A stretch of DNA of 64,000 nt from Strongylocentrotus purpuratus (Eukaryota > Echinodermata > Echinoidea > Camarodonta > Strongylocentrotidae): NCBI RefSeq assembly GCF_000002235.5, contig NW_022145527.1:1-64000 (forward strand), in the 5' to 3' direction. Position numbers and translations under genes: made by a program. The notes under the pieces were generated by a model. It made no database searches. It had not been told where the DNA came from and was given only the letters and a program-made list of their open reading frames with translations. Positions 36,201 to 47,703 of this stretch are shown one piece after another; within the stretch, counting starts at the first letter, position 1, and each line of letters opens with the position of its first letter.

Positions 36201-39200
36201 ACTGCTCACATCCTCCAAAGAGAAATTTGAGGCTGCTACCAAAGATTGGAAGGTAGATATGGTTTACTCAGGGTTATGTTTATTATTAAAGGACAAGTCC
36301 ACTCCAAAAAAACTTACTTTCAATAGAAGCAGAAAAATTGGATAACTAATAATAAGGTTATGAATTTTTGAAAAAGTACGGAACAGTGGAAATCACTACA
36401 CAAATTGCCAATTTGGATATCAGTTTGTGACGTCATTGCTTCACTATTTATCAATTGCTTTATATTTTTGTATCCATTAATTTCCCTTTTTATCCCCCGA
36501 AACCTGATTTCCTGATGTCTTTGGCCAAGTTACATGTATATGATTTGTATCATATTGCGTGCATGACATTTCACAAACTCTTTTATGAACTTTAAATAAT
36601 TGATACGATTCTAAATATTATATATTCATAAACTTTGATTCTTATATAGAGTCTAAATAGTTTATGAAAATTCAAATTTTTCATGATTTAACTGAAAAAA
36701 TAACTCTATAATAGTGCATCCACACCAAAACACATTATTATCAATATAACATGGATGCTATTGTGAGGAAATAATTTTCTTAGAGAGAAAATTTTTCCTA
36801 CTTTCATACAAATTAACTTCTAACAAAGATTGGATTGCCCTTTAAGTCATGTAATGAGGTTTCTTTGTTTTCTTTCAACAGGATTGGTATGATCAGAAGA
36901 CACTACTGGTACAGCAGTCCTTTCCACAGCTAACGGACCCTATCGGACAGCTCGATCTAGAAAACCATCTTACCAGACAATTTACTGACAGTAATGACAG
37001 GTTAGTATCGCGGCGAGTCTAGGCACTTTATCCTGTAATTTACCAATATTCTTAATCTTTTACATGTAGATTGCTTTAAAATGCCCTCAATACTTGTTCA
37101 GTTTTCAATATATTTTAATTTATTATCAATGTGCTTTTACGCCATGTTCTTTTTACTCTGTAATTTGAACAACTTCAGTTATTTAGCTGCATATTCTATG
37201 TTTATCTCAATAAACCAATAAATTACGATGCCAAACTCATCTTTTCGGAGTAGCTTACCAGATCTACTTGCATTTTGAATTTGTCTCACTTTTGTTATTT
37301 TCATGAACCTACTTTTCTTTTGCACCATGAGCACATTATTCATGAGGAGTTAGTGCATTATAGATATATATACATGATAAAAAAATAATATGATATATAT
37401 GATAACATCATAAGTTTCAGTATACCTATAAAGTTGACAGCACCACTGGAGCTTCGATCAGACCAACCTACAAAGAAAATTACACTTTCAATGTAATTTT
37501 TTGATACTGGTAGTCTAATCTTGGTAACGTATGGACGAATGATTGAATGCATGGCAGTATCAGGAAGTGGTGGGGAAAGTATGGATTGCAGCTCACTCGA
37601 TTTGTTGAGAACCAACCTTTGGGCAACCACCACCTCATATAGGCACCTGCCACATCATATTCGAGCAGTGAAGTGTATATTTGATGGTTTCTTGGTATCT
37701 TTTATAGCATTTTAGATTAGGAAAAAGGATGCGACAACTTTTAAAAACAAAGTAAAGACAACATTTTGACAAGTACCTTCACCCCCACCCCCTCCCCTCC
37801 ACACACACATACGATTCAGATTCACAATTCAGCTTGTTTGTGTCATGTTGTCTTTATAGGAAGGTGAATATCTACGATGATGTCTTTGAGGAAGGTCATC
37901 TAGAGGCACTTCGGTCGTACCTGGTGTCCTATCCAGCCTCCACTAATCATGGCTATGACCTAGAGCCATATGAGCTGTCTGACAACATAGTATGGATTAA
38001 GACCTTTGATGTAAGTCCAGGGGGGTGTTTCACAAAATTTGCCATCAGTGACAAATGACAATCGTTGTTATAAGCTACTGAAATCCTTGCTTCTGATTGG
38101 TTATCAGCAGATTTGTCACTGATATTTGTCATTTGTCATTGAAAAAAGGCTTTGTAAAATGGGTCCCAGGTGTTCGCTACATTCAATGAACAGGATAAGT
38201 ACATTTGTCAATCGGTCACACAGACGAGACTGACAACATACCTCAACAGACCAAACTAAAATTTACCACCCATATTTTCATTAGATTTCATCAGATGTAC
38301 GTGCTGTGGACAGCTTTTCGTTTTCCAGATGGTAGTTTTTATTGATTAATGTTTTACCTGACTGCTAAGAGAAAACATGTACATGCTTGTAAGTAAGCAA
38401 CCAGGGGACCGATGGCTTTGAGTCCTCTCCGAGGGACTTGGTAATGAGGATTAATGCCTTAACAAAGGGCATAAGTGCATTGACATGGTTTCCATTACGG
38501 GACCTCTCGGTTACGAGACCACTGATCTACCGTTAAGCCATTGCGCCAGAGGGTAGTGCCTGGGAATCGTTTAGCTGTTCGATAGGTAGTTACTTTTTTC
38601 TAAATTGAACGTCATAAAGAAACATTGTATTATAACAAAACGTATACTAGAGCACAGTTTTAAAAAAAAATAACTACCAATCGTATAGCTATACAATAAA
38701 TTATGTTACTGTGAATGCAGGGGAAGCTCACCCAATGTATGTTCTTCATTTTTTCTCCTTCTTTTTCACAGGCCTTTGAGTTTCCGAAGAGTAGTGCTTG
38801 GGAGGTCTTCTCTCAGGTAGCTACTCATGCCACGGGAGGGCAGAGGACCTGGTATCCTTACGATGTCGCTCTTAACGTTGTCCGCTCTGGAGATCATGCA
38901 AGAGTTCATGAAGACTGTGAAACATGGGAGGTACGGAATTCATTGGGGGAAGGGTTTATGAAGGCCGAATATTGCAAAATTGCAAGTGTTCTATAAGTGC
39001 AGAGCTGCCAACCAGTACGATTTAATCCTATTTTGAACGATTTTTAAAAGTAAATACGTAAATACGACAGTACGATTTTCCTAAAACACACAACACCAAT
39101 TTTTATGCCTCCGTTACGAAGTAGCTGGAGGCATTATGTTTTGGGGTTGTCCGTCCGTCCGTTAAATTCTATTAAACATTAGTGATATGTAAATGTCCAT

Positions 39201-42200
39201 GTATAACTCTTTTCACACACATATATGTATATGTGGTTTAAATCTTACATCACTGGACGATACCAACAAGTGATCATCGATGGCTCACGATCCGATCCTA
39301 CTCTGCTTAGGTGGGGGGTGCCACAAGGCTCCGTCGTCGGCCCTGTACTTTTTACATGTTATTCGACACCCTTAGAGGACATCATTCATTCCCACGGTCT
39401 CTCCTCGATGATATATGCCGACGACACCCAACTATATATTACTGTTAAGTCTGGACAAATTCTTCAAATGTTGCAGAAACTGGAAGATTGTCTACATGCC
39501 ATTCGCTCCTGGTTGACTGAAAACTTTCTTCTCTTGAACGACAACAAGATGGAAGTGCTCCACCTGTTTTCTCACCGAAGAAGAAATACAATAGAACTCC
39601 CTCCGATTCAAATAACAAATGGTTCTGTAAATTCCTCCAAAACAGTTGTTAACTTAGGTGTCACATTTGATCAAAACCTTTCAATGCGCCCCCATGTAAA
39701 TAGTATCTGTCGTAAAGCATCCTTCGCCCTGAGAAAAATTGGTAAAATTCGTAAATTCCTTTCCAAGTCATCCACTGAAATCCTCGTCCACGCATTTATC
39801 AGTTCACTCCTTGACAGTTGTAATAGCTTGCTCCATGGAATTCCGGAAAAAGATATGGCCAAGCTGCAAAGAATCCAGAACTCTGCAGCACGTCTAGTGT
39901 CTCTCACCAAAAAACATGACCATATTACACCAACCCTTAAACAATTGCATTGGCTCCCCATTCAATTTCGCGTCCAGTTCAAAGTTCTTCTTTTAACCTT
40001 CAAGTCTCTTCATGGTCATGCCCCATATTATCTTTCTGAACTGATTCAATTATACACACCCAATAGGCCCCTTCGTTCTGCAAATCAAACTCTCTTGACC
40101 GTTAAAAAAGCAAAAACAAAATACTTTGGTGATAGGTCCTTTTCATGCTCTGCTCCACGTCTGTGGAATTCTCTCCCAGCCTCCATTCGTTCCATCTCTG
40201 ATATTACTTTGTTTCGATCAAAATTAAAAACCTACCTAATGGAAAATGCATATTCTACCTAGCTCTTAAATTGTTACCTAGTTCTTAAATTGTTACCTAG
40301 TTCTTATATTGTTACCTTACCTTGTTATCATATGTTTCATAATTTCACTTTCATTCATTTGTTTTCTTGTCATTACTCTGTTAAGTTTTAATTGTATCAA
40401 TATTGTAAAGCGCTTTGATATAAATGTTTTATGAAAAGCGCTATATAAGTAAAAGTTATTATTATTATTATTTGTTCATACACAGACATGTAATTAAGAA
40501 GCATCTTAAATCCTATTTTTGTTACGTTTTAATTCATTGATTTATTTCATTTGTTTTGTAAAGCGCTTTGATCAGTTCTTAATTGGATATAGCGCTATAA
40601 AAGAAACAATTTATTATTATTATTATTAAAACACAACTTTATTTGTCAACTAAACAAGATTAGTTAATTTTTTTAAAAGGTGTGTTTAAATGCAACTTAT
40701 TTTTTATATGGCCCTGGACTGTTTTAAACCTTCACTTCCTTTGTACATGTACTTCAAAAGTGATGAATTTTCAGAATTGTGGTTAAGATTCCTCAAACAG
40801 CCCTTATGAAGTTGAAAGTAACCTTTGAAATCTTCTTCACTACAGGATGAATATACAATGGTGCTGTACATAAATCCAGATCTCGGACCAGGGGACTATG
40901 GCGAAACCATCTTCTATAACACCAAACCCCATGACGCCTTCTCCAGAAAGCTTTATGAGGGCATCAGCAGGCACGATCATGATGCCTTTGCCGCTGTAAA
41001 TCCAAAATATGGACGCCTGGTCATTTTTAATGGTGAGCAAATAGGAGATCCAATCATTAAAGAAAACAACTCTAAAATAAAGTAGAAATATCAGAGAAGC
41101 AGACTGGTTAAGTTTGAAAGTTGTAATCACTATATGTATGTGAACTTCAAAAAGGCTGACTCGGTAATGTCTCTGTCATGGAATTGGCGGACAACTTTCC
41201 CAATTGCTCCAATGCTCAAAATGACTAGAATTACATTTTTGTTTAAAGGTACGACACAGGAGTGTGATTTATTTCAAACTTTCCACAATCTGTTTCTTAA
41301 TTTTCTTTTCTACATTGATTGCATACATATTCTTTTACAATGCAATCTCATGCATACTACTCAACTTTATCTTTAAAGTCCATCTGTACTAGTTGACTAG
41401 GAGGGATCAGACCACCCAGGAAGGTCAGTGACAGGTGGCTATCTCATCAACTCAGCTCTCAATTAATATAAGAAAAAGAGGATCATGGGGGACCAATGGT
41501 CACCGAGTAGGCATTGTTTTTTATATAGAGGGAGCAAGTAGTTACAAGTAGTACAGTGGGCCTTTAATATTTACGAGAATCCAACCTTTCCTTTGACAGG
41601 ACTCATTCCACACTCGGCAAAACCCCCTAGTACAGGGTACACCAAGCCAAGGTATTCATTCGCAGTTAAGGTGGCGATAGACAGAAAGACAGCCATCATG
41701 AAGAAGCTGCGTGAGGTATGTAGTCGTTTAAGTGGTTTAGGCACTTGACTTGAAATTCAAAGGTGGTGGTTCGATCCCTGATACGGCACTAATGTCCTTT
41801 GGCAAGGTATTGATCTCCATTTGCCACACTCGACCCGGTTGAGTTAAATGGGTACCTGGCAGGAATTAATCCCTTGAAATGCTAGAGCGCTCTTTTAAAT
41901 TTGACACTCACTTTTTTCATTATCTCACAAAAAAAATATATTATGTGTGGCGCCCTCTATACCATAACTCAACTATCCCTTGAATCCATATTGACTGATG
42001 TCTTAAATCACCTGCATCCTTTTCACCTTTGACCTTGTAGGTTATAGAAGACCACAGCACACCCGACGAAGACTTGCTTGAAGAGATTCAGGAGGCGACC
42101 TTTAACAGAGCGGAGCTTGGCAGGTCTGAAGAATGGCTGGAGAGGAAGTACAGGGGCTTGCAGCATCTGGTCAAAGAAGACAAGGCGAGGACCCTACAGA

Positions 42201-42220
42201 GAATACGTGAAGCATTGTAG
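33211..42220 (+). CDS. Tandem-domain 2-oxoglutarate/Fe(II) oxygenase-like protein, signal peptide
   Basis: Eight coding exons: 33211-33791, 36072-36252, 36882-37000, 37860-38010, 38772-38930, 40846-41032, 41600-41715, 42041-42220. All have GT-AG borders and matching phases, giving 557 residues. The start is the first ATG in its exon; MKTLSIALCILFVM is a good signal-peptide core, so the protein should enter the ER or be secreted. Domain 1 (~38-250) and domain 2 (~295-490) resemble each other (YPY...RGD.../YPY...SGD..., DYGDMSFY/DYGETIFY, GRVVLWDASIP/GRLVIFNGLIP), which I read as a duplicated double-stranded beta-helix of the prolyl-4-hydroxylase type. Domain 2 keeps H390, D392, distal H464 and R477-x-S479. 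In domain 1 the same places are Q152, V154 and T219, so that half is probably inactive. The C-terminus (499-557) is a charged helix. The substrate is unknown. The fold and family are inference from motifs; exons are by eye. Confidence 0.82.
33945..34475. repeat. 71-bp tandem repeat, ~7 copies
   Basis: The marker TATGCCACAGG (TACGCC in the last) recurs at 34004, 34075, 34146, 34217, 34288, 34359 and 34430, exactly 71 bp apart. Most copies contain the palindrome GCATACTAGTATGC. Confidence 0.93.
35019..35580. repeat. Long imperfect palindrome
   Basis: The left arm (35019-35113) is the reverse complement of the right arm (about 35483-35580), including the unique word CACATGCAAATTAG. Inside, CTCTTCATCATACT and AGTATGATGAAGAG form a central hairpin near 35259-35289. 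It could extrude a cruciform. Confidence 0.85.
38020..38167. mobile_element. MITE (TTTCACAAA family), intact short copy
   Basis: 148 bp, GGGGGGTGTTTCACAAAATTTG... to ...TTTGTAAAATGGGTCCC. Located in intron 4, 9 nt after the donor GT, in the same orientation and at the same offset as the copy in intron 1. Confidence 0.8.
38385..38565 (-). mobile_element. tRNA-related SINE (probable)
   Basis: Minus strand starts CTCTGGCGCAATGGCTTAACGG, which looks like a tRNA 5' half with an A box, followed by AGATCAGTGGTCTCGTAACC. No clear B box or tail; ends uncertain. Confidence 0.45.
39103..39190. repeat. Fragment of a dispersed element with GGAGGCAT ends
   Basis: ATGCCTCC and GGAGGCAT form a short stem at 39106-39136, followed by TTGTCCGTCCGTCCG. 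A segment at ~45650-45690 (GATTTTGATGAAACTTGGTG) may come from the same kind of element. Not classified further. Confidence 0.35.
39225..40262 (+). pseudogene. Reverse transcriptase C-terminal fragment
   Basis: 345 open codons. GVPQGSVVGPVLF (31-43) and the catalytic YADD (64-67) are RT fingers/palm motifs; downstream SRSxxLRKIGKIRKFLS-like thumb sequence and the terminal APRLWNSLPASIRS block are typical of CR1/L2-type proteins. No internal stops, so the copy is fairly young, but the enzyme lacks its N-terminal half and the endonuclease and cannot be active alone. Confidence 0.85.
39225..40470 (+). mobile_element. 5'-truncated CR1/L2-like non-LTR retrotransposon
   Basis: Intron 5 of the oxygenase-like gene, sense orientation. 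An RT C-terminal half is followed by ~200 bp of 3'UTR with AAAGCGCTTTGATATAAAT...AAAAGCGCTATATAAG and a (TTA)n tail (~40455-40470), a typical 3' end of L2-clade elements. The endonuclease and N-terminal RT blocks are missing, the usual result of incomplete reverse transcription. Confidence 0.85.
40480..40628 (+). mobile_element. Second L2-like 3' tail
   Basis: Only the 3' end of the same kind of element: AAAGCGCTTTGATC, then TATAGCGCTATAAAAG and a (TTA)n tail. It lies directly behind the longer copy. Confidence 0.7.
41373..41567 (+). mobile_element. TTAA-bounded MITE, copy 1
   Basis: Runs from TTAAAGTCCATCTGTACTAG to CAGTGGGCCTTTAA in intron 6. Four copies of this ~195-bp family lie in the window. 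TTAA at both ends and imperfect inverted ends suggest a piggyBac-type target, but no transposase copy is present. Confidence 0.75.
41722..41895 (+). mobile_element. tRNA-derived SINE
   Basis: A-box-like AGTGGTTTAGGCACTTGAC, B-box GTGGTTCGATCCCTG, then a body with CTTTGGCAAGGTATT and GGGTACCTGGCAGG, as in tRNA SINEs of marine invertebrates. It begins within ~10 nt of the exon-7 donor. No clear 3' tail. Confidence 0.7.
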
Positions 42221-42494
42221 GCTAACCTGTTCAAAGTTTACAGTTTTCCAAATGTCTAATGAATAAGCATTCAGTAGTAATCTTTTACTCTTACATTCTT
42301 TAAACCATCGCGTACTGGAACCGGCTGGTCTCTGTACAGGGGCTTGCAGGATCAGGTCAAAGAAGAAAGAGGGAGGACCCTACAGAGATTACGTGAAGCA
42401 TTGTAGACTCATCTGCTCCGCAAACTTTACAGTTTTCCAAATGTCTAAACGAATAAGCATTCAGCATTAATCTTTTACTCTTACGTTCTTTAAA
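42148..42494 (+). repeat. Tandem duplication of the last exon end and 3'UTR
   Basis: 42148-42304 (coding end plus 3'UTR) is repeated at 42334-42494, offset ~186-190 bp. The second copy still reads YRGLQDQVKEERGRTLQRLREAL then stop, but lies after the real stop at 42220. Confidence 0.85.
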
Positions 42495-42511
42495 GGCATC
42501 GTTAAACAATA

Positions 42512-42619
42512 GGGACTTTTAGATTTGCGTGGACTGATACGTGTGACGTCTATTCAAGGCAGTGCATTAAAAGGACGTCGACCGTAGCAATCCCCATTGT
42601 CTTCAAATCTAAAAGTCCC
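42512..42619. mobile_element. 108-bp MITE with TA target duplication
   Basis: 16-bp inverted ends GGGACTTTTAGATTTG, flanked by TA on both sides (42510-42511, 42620-42621), as for Tc1/mariner-type elements. No coding capacity. Confidence 0.75.
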
Positions 42620-45600
42620 TAATGTTAAATCTGAAATGCATGGCTCTACGTGTTATCAGTGTTTGTGATATGGTCACATTCTCAAGAAACATAAATTGGG
42701 ACAAAGTAGTTTTTCAAATACCGGTACTTAATAAATTACAAAACTTGGTAAGGGTATGAAAAATTTAGTTGTTAACTGTATATATTACACGTATGTATAA
42801 ATCTTAGCATTCTGCATCAAGAGATAAATTACAAACATCATGACAAGGTGACACTGTACTGCTATGGGAGAAGTTAGTGTTCAGTCTGGTAAAGATAATT
42901 TGTGAGTCTTCTCATCCTTTATCCCAGTGCGAATGAATATTACAGTAAAAGCATGATAATAATCATTCTTAATCTTAAAGTTACTCACACACTTCCAGGG
43001 TGGGATGATAGCCAGTACAAAATTTGATCAAAATTCTGATGCTACATGTTTTTGTTGTCTTATGTATACCATAAACACATCTGACCAGTGCCTTTCATTG
43101 GTTATGGTTTTTCAGCAAAGGAGGATTATCAATTGTTATAATTCTCATGTTCTTAAACATGATAAGGCACGATTGTTTTTATGTACTTCATCACGAGCCA
43201 TACAGAAGAACTGCTTTATGCTTTTATTGGCATTTTTTTAATACTATAGTGTGAATCTTTTTATCATTAAAAAAAAATCTATTGTTGGTTTGTTTTTGGC
43301 CCTGTAACAAAATAGAAGTTAACAATTGAATGCTATTTTACGATTAATCATGATTTACACTCAGTTGACTGGACAGTCGATCAATCAATTGTACGATGAA
43401 TTGCCAAGCTTTGAGTTGCAGGGCCCAGGTTGTATCTATCTTTTAAAATGTTATTTATTAATATATGCCTTTGTAAATTGTAAACATATAATCTTGATTA
43501 CAACTTCAACTGCATTTCAGGTAAAATGATGTGTGCAAAAACATGATTTTGATGGAAATGATTAACCATTAATGATTTGATTTGATTTCATGACCAGTAC
43601 TCAACATGATTTTGTTACAAGATTAAGTGTAAATTACATTCCATTAATTCACTGTGACAAAATAGCATTTATATTTGTGTACCTTCATGAAAACTTACAT
43701 ATAAAATATGTACAATGTTTGAAAGGAAGTACGTACTAAGAAAACCAGTTGTATACTGTTTGTGAGTGGATGGCTCAGAAACCACCAATATTTTTCACAT
43801 TTAACAGTAGACAAAATAGTTATTTCTTCATAATATACCCATGGATTTTATTTATTGCTCATAATAGAACATGAAATATAAAACAGTTCTGCTGTCTAGA
43901 ATAAACTATAAGGTCTGTATTAATACCAATTCAGACACACCTGGCCCTGGGTCTAAGGTCACGTTTAACAAAGGAAAACTTAGACCTCAAACTAACTTTC
44001 TTTGTTAAATCCAATTTTGAACAAAAGCTTAACCCCAGAATCGAGTCTAAATTTGAGTAGAATATAGATATTTGTGTTGCCTAACAGTGGTAAGCTTCAA
44101 ATTTTTCATATGAGAAAGATAGGAAACATAGAAAATGAATTTCAGTGATTTATTAGTGGTTTTTGAGCCGCCAAGCCACATTTTGTAAGGTTTACCTCCA
44201 GTACTTGTAAACTCAATTTTTTGTTAACTGGAACTCAGCCAATACTGAAACAAAAGGTATAAAACTAAAGGTACCACTTAATTTTGAAAAGCTAAACTTG
44301 CTATAATTTCGTGATATCCAGGAATACAAATTACAGTAATTCTGAAGTACCTGTACATGTATTTTGCAGATACATGTGACTTTATGTATGAATTTTTTTC
44401 TTCTTCTACTTTGTGAATTCTGGCTATCCATAAAAGGTACCTCGTAACAACTCTTTGAAACTGCAATGTGATTAAAACCATAATTGACATTTAACAGGAC
44501 TGAATTTTAATGTATACAAATGGTGGAATGTTCATTGTTTGTCCAATACATTTCACAGTATTGCCATTTCTTGCAAATAAAATCTCACTCTGTACTATCT
44601 GTAGAGTCGACGTACCAAGGGTTGTACGAGTCTGGTAGGTACTATCGACCATTTTAAAAGATACATAGAAAAATTAGTCAGATGGTTGGGGAAAAAAGAT
44701 TTGGCTTTTGGATGAAACATCTTAACTGAAATCCTTTGTTTAATATTTTTTTTTAATAGTTTACATTCTATATCAAATTACAGATTTACATAAATGTCAG
44801 TACACATATACATGTATTTATACTGCAGTATCTAAAGATCAATTACTTTCTACTTAGTAGACATTGATCGTTTTCGTTAAAACTTTCAGGAATGCACAAG
44901 TCTGATATTCCACAACAGATTGACAAATCAACTTCAATACCATCAACTCAGAATTGTGAATACCTGTACTACATTTTAATTACACTAGAAACTAACAGTA
45001 CTATGATAACTGTTGATTATTGTTTATGTTTATCATGTAAGCATTCTATTTTCTACTTTAAGACTTTCATTTTGTATGAACTATCAATGTATTTTATATA
45101 TTTCTGAAATTATATTTTGTGATATGTGGGTTCCGTGCTAAAGATGATTATAGTGGGTATTGTACATTTCTAATTTGATTAAGTGTATTGGTTAATATCT
45201 TGGTGACTATGTTTATCTGGAATAAAAGCTAACAGGTGCCTTTATTATAGATCCATGTATGTCAAGGTGTATTATGTTATTGTTATCACCGTGTGTGTAA
45301 TGGATATACCAGAGAAAGGTATGTGCATGTACAGTGTACATGTGGTGGAAACATTTTGATGCTTTTTATCAATTACAGCTCACTACAGATACAACTGGAA
45401 TTGAACTAAATTGTACACATAGGGAGGTTGAGAGCAAACATCTATTTTCCTTTGGGTAGACTTATTCCAATTATACTCCTAGAATATTTTTGCAATTTGA
45501 AATGGTTAAATTTTAGATAAACTGAATATGTGTGGGACACAGATTCAGAAAAATAACCCCCAAAATAAAACATAAAGCAGTATGAAGACAAAAAACAACC

Positions 45601-46365
45601 AACAAACACTGCCCCATTCCAACCCAATGGTTATAACCCGACCGTTTTAGATTTTGATGAAACTTGGTGTACTTGGCGAGTGTGATCTCACAGCACCACA
45701 TCTCAAATTTTAGTTCAATCGGGAGAGGGGATTGGGAGATCATTATCACCATCAACGTCCTCATCAAAGAACAGACCATCAACACTCGTCATCATTACCA
45801 TCACCACCCCTATTATCAGATTAAAACTTTAAAGCCAGCTTTCTGTAATTCAAATCCCAACAGAAGATATCTATACTGATGCAAGCTATCTTGTAAAAAA
45901 ATAAATGTCTCTTTATTTCTTCAGCTAGGAGTACATCTCCTGTGGCAAAGTACACGAAACAAAACTTCTAGAAAAGGATCCTGATGTGTCGTATCTTAAA
46001 CTAAACTAAATGTAAAATATGTATATCTCTATTCTATTTGTACTTCAGTTTACAATATCTAAACTAATAGTTATAAAAAGTCACACTCATATCATGAATA
46101 TACCCAACAGTCTTTTCAAGGAGGAAACAACATTTAAACACTTCAGTTGCTTTCTTCGCCTCCCTGCAGTTGCTCGCTTACCACACATGTAATTTTGCAC
46201 AAAATGATAGGCACCAATTGAGGGCAGGATTGCGTTGTCAACAATTGCTTTGCAGAAGTAGCCATTTCAGATCATGATTGGCTCCATTTCAACCCTTTTA
46301 ATAATGGTAGAGATTAATCTCGCACTGGAAACGGTTAAATAATCCAGAAGCCTTTGGTGTATATA

Positions 46366-46425
<60 letters not shown>

Positions 46426-46793
46426 ATCCCATGATGGATCCAATAAGGCACAGGGAGATGGTGTGGCATATAAAGAGATAACCCACTGCTTACTGGAACC
46501 ACGTGGTCCCTGTGTTAAACATGAGAATTACTAGATAACTCGGTAGTCGGCAGGTTAATAATACAAGTCTCATTCAAACATGACGAGGTAAACCAGATTA
46601 AAGCACCTCTGCAGCAATGTCGAATGGCATGCACGTACATGTACATGTAGCATACTTCTCATCATATCTCATCATACACTGCCACTATTGCATGCATTTA
46701 TTTCTTCTTTTTGCTCTCTCTCCTCATTGCCGTTTGCCATTCATTTACATGTAAAACAGGCCGTTTAAAGCACCGTGTATGGAAGATGAGGCT
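42620..46793. other. Gene-free AT-rich stretch
   Basis: No exon recognised on either strand. AATAAA signals on the plus strand at ~44576 and ~45222 could end long 3'UTRs of the oxygenase-like gene, but this is unsupported. It contains an (AT)n tract. Confidence 0.5.
46353..46424. repeat. (AT)n microsatellite
   Basis: About 70 bp of nearly pure TA dinucleotides. Confidence 0.95.
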
Positions 46794-46993
46794 TTAAAGC
46801 TCATCTGTACTAGTTTATAGGAGGAATTAGACCATCCTGCAAGGTCACTAGACAGATGGTTATCTCATCAACTCAGCTCTCAATTAACATAAGAAAAAGA
46901 GGATCATGGGGACCAATGGTGACCGATTAGGCATTGTTTTCTATATACATGTAGAGGGAGCAAGTAGCTACAATTAGTACAGTGTGGCTTTAA
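46794..46993 (+). mobile_element. TTAA-bounded MITE, copy 2
   Basis: Same family as 41373-41567, with an extra CATGTA after CTATATA. Confidence 0.75.
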
Positions 46994-47420
46994 ACTACAT
47001 ACATCATTTACATTTGTCTACAAAAGGTTTCCAAGTATTAAAGTGCACATGGCCATCCCCTCTCCAAGAACCAAGTCCTTCCGGTAAGCTCAACAACAAG
47101 TCATTGTACATACATATACTTAAAAATACTTAAAATAGAGTTTCAACTGAATACATATCTGTTAGTAGTAAGAGGTAGTCAGAGACCCCTCTCCCCTTCA
47201 TTCAAGAATTCTCCTGCCACCTATTGGTCTAGGACCCAAATCCTTCATCAATATTTCAGGTGGACCAGAATTTTCATAGTTGCATGCAAGAGAAAGAGTA
47301 TCAATCATAAATGCATCAAATTTCGGTCATTGATTCTTTGTCTCTAGGAAGTTTTCTTTGGAGGACTTGATCTTCAATGACAAAAGACGAGCAAAAAATT
47401 GTCTAGTTTAACTATAGATT

Positions 47421-47703
47421 ATTCTTTGCTTTCTCATGGTTTGGAGTTCTGCGTCAGCTTTTGATTGTTGCTCCAATGTCTCTCGGGAGCTTTCCTTGAA
47501 GATCTCAACTTTTACTTGCTAAAGATCAGTGATCTGAAGAGTCATATTTCTCTTTCACCTACTATTCTTCGCTTTCTTCATGGTTTAGAGTTTCTTTCTC
47601 TCCTTTCGAAAGTTGCTTCAATGTCTGTAGGGAGCTTCCCTTGAAGAGCTCAACTTTCATTGGGCAATGATCAGCGAAGAGTCATCTTTCCCTTTCACCT
47701 GCT
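47421..47703 (-). repeat. ~140-bp tandem copies of the DDB2 last-exon end
   Basis: The plus-strand word ATTCTTCGCTTTCTTCATG occurs at 47704 (end of DDB2 coding sequence), 47564, and in diverged form at 47421, with flanking GGAGCTTTCC-like sequence repeated too; a weaker fourth copy lies at ~47330-47420. The sequence encoding the lysine-rich C-terminus has thus been copied downstream as noncoding 3' sequence. Confidence 0.75.
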
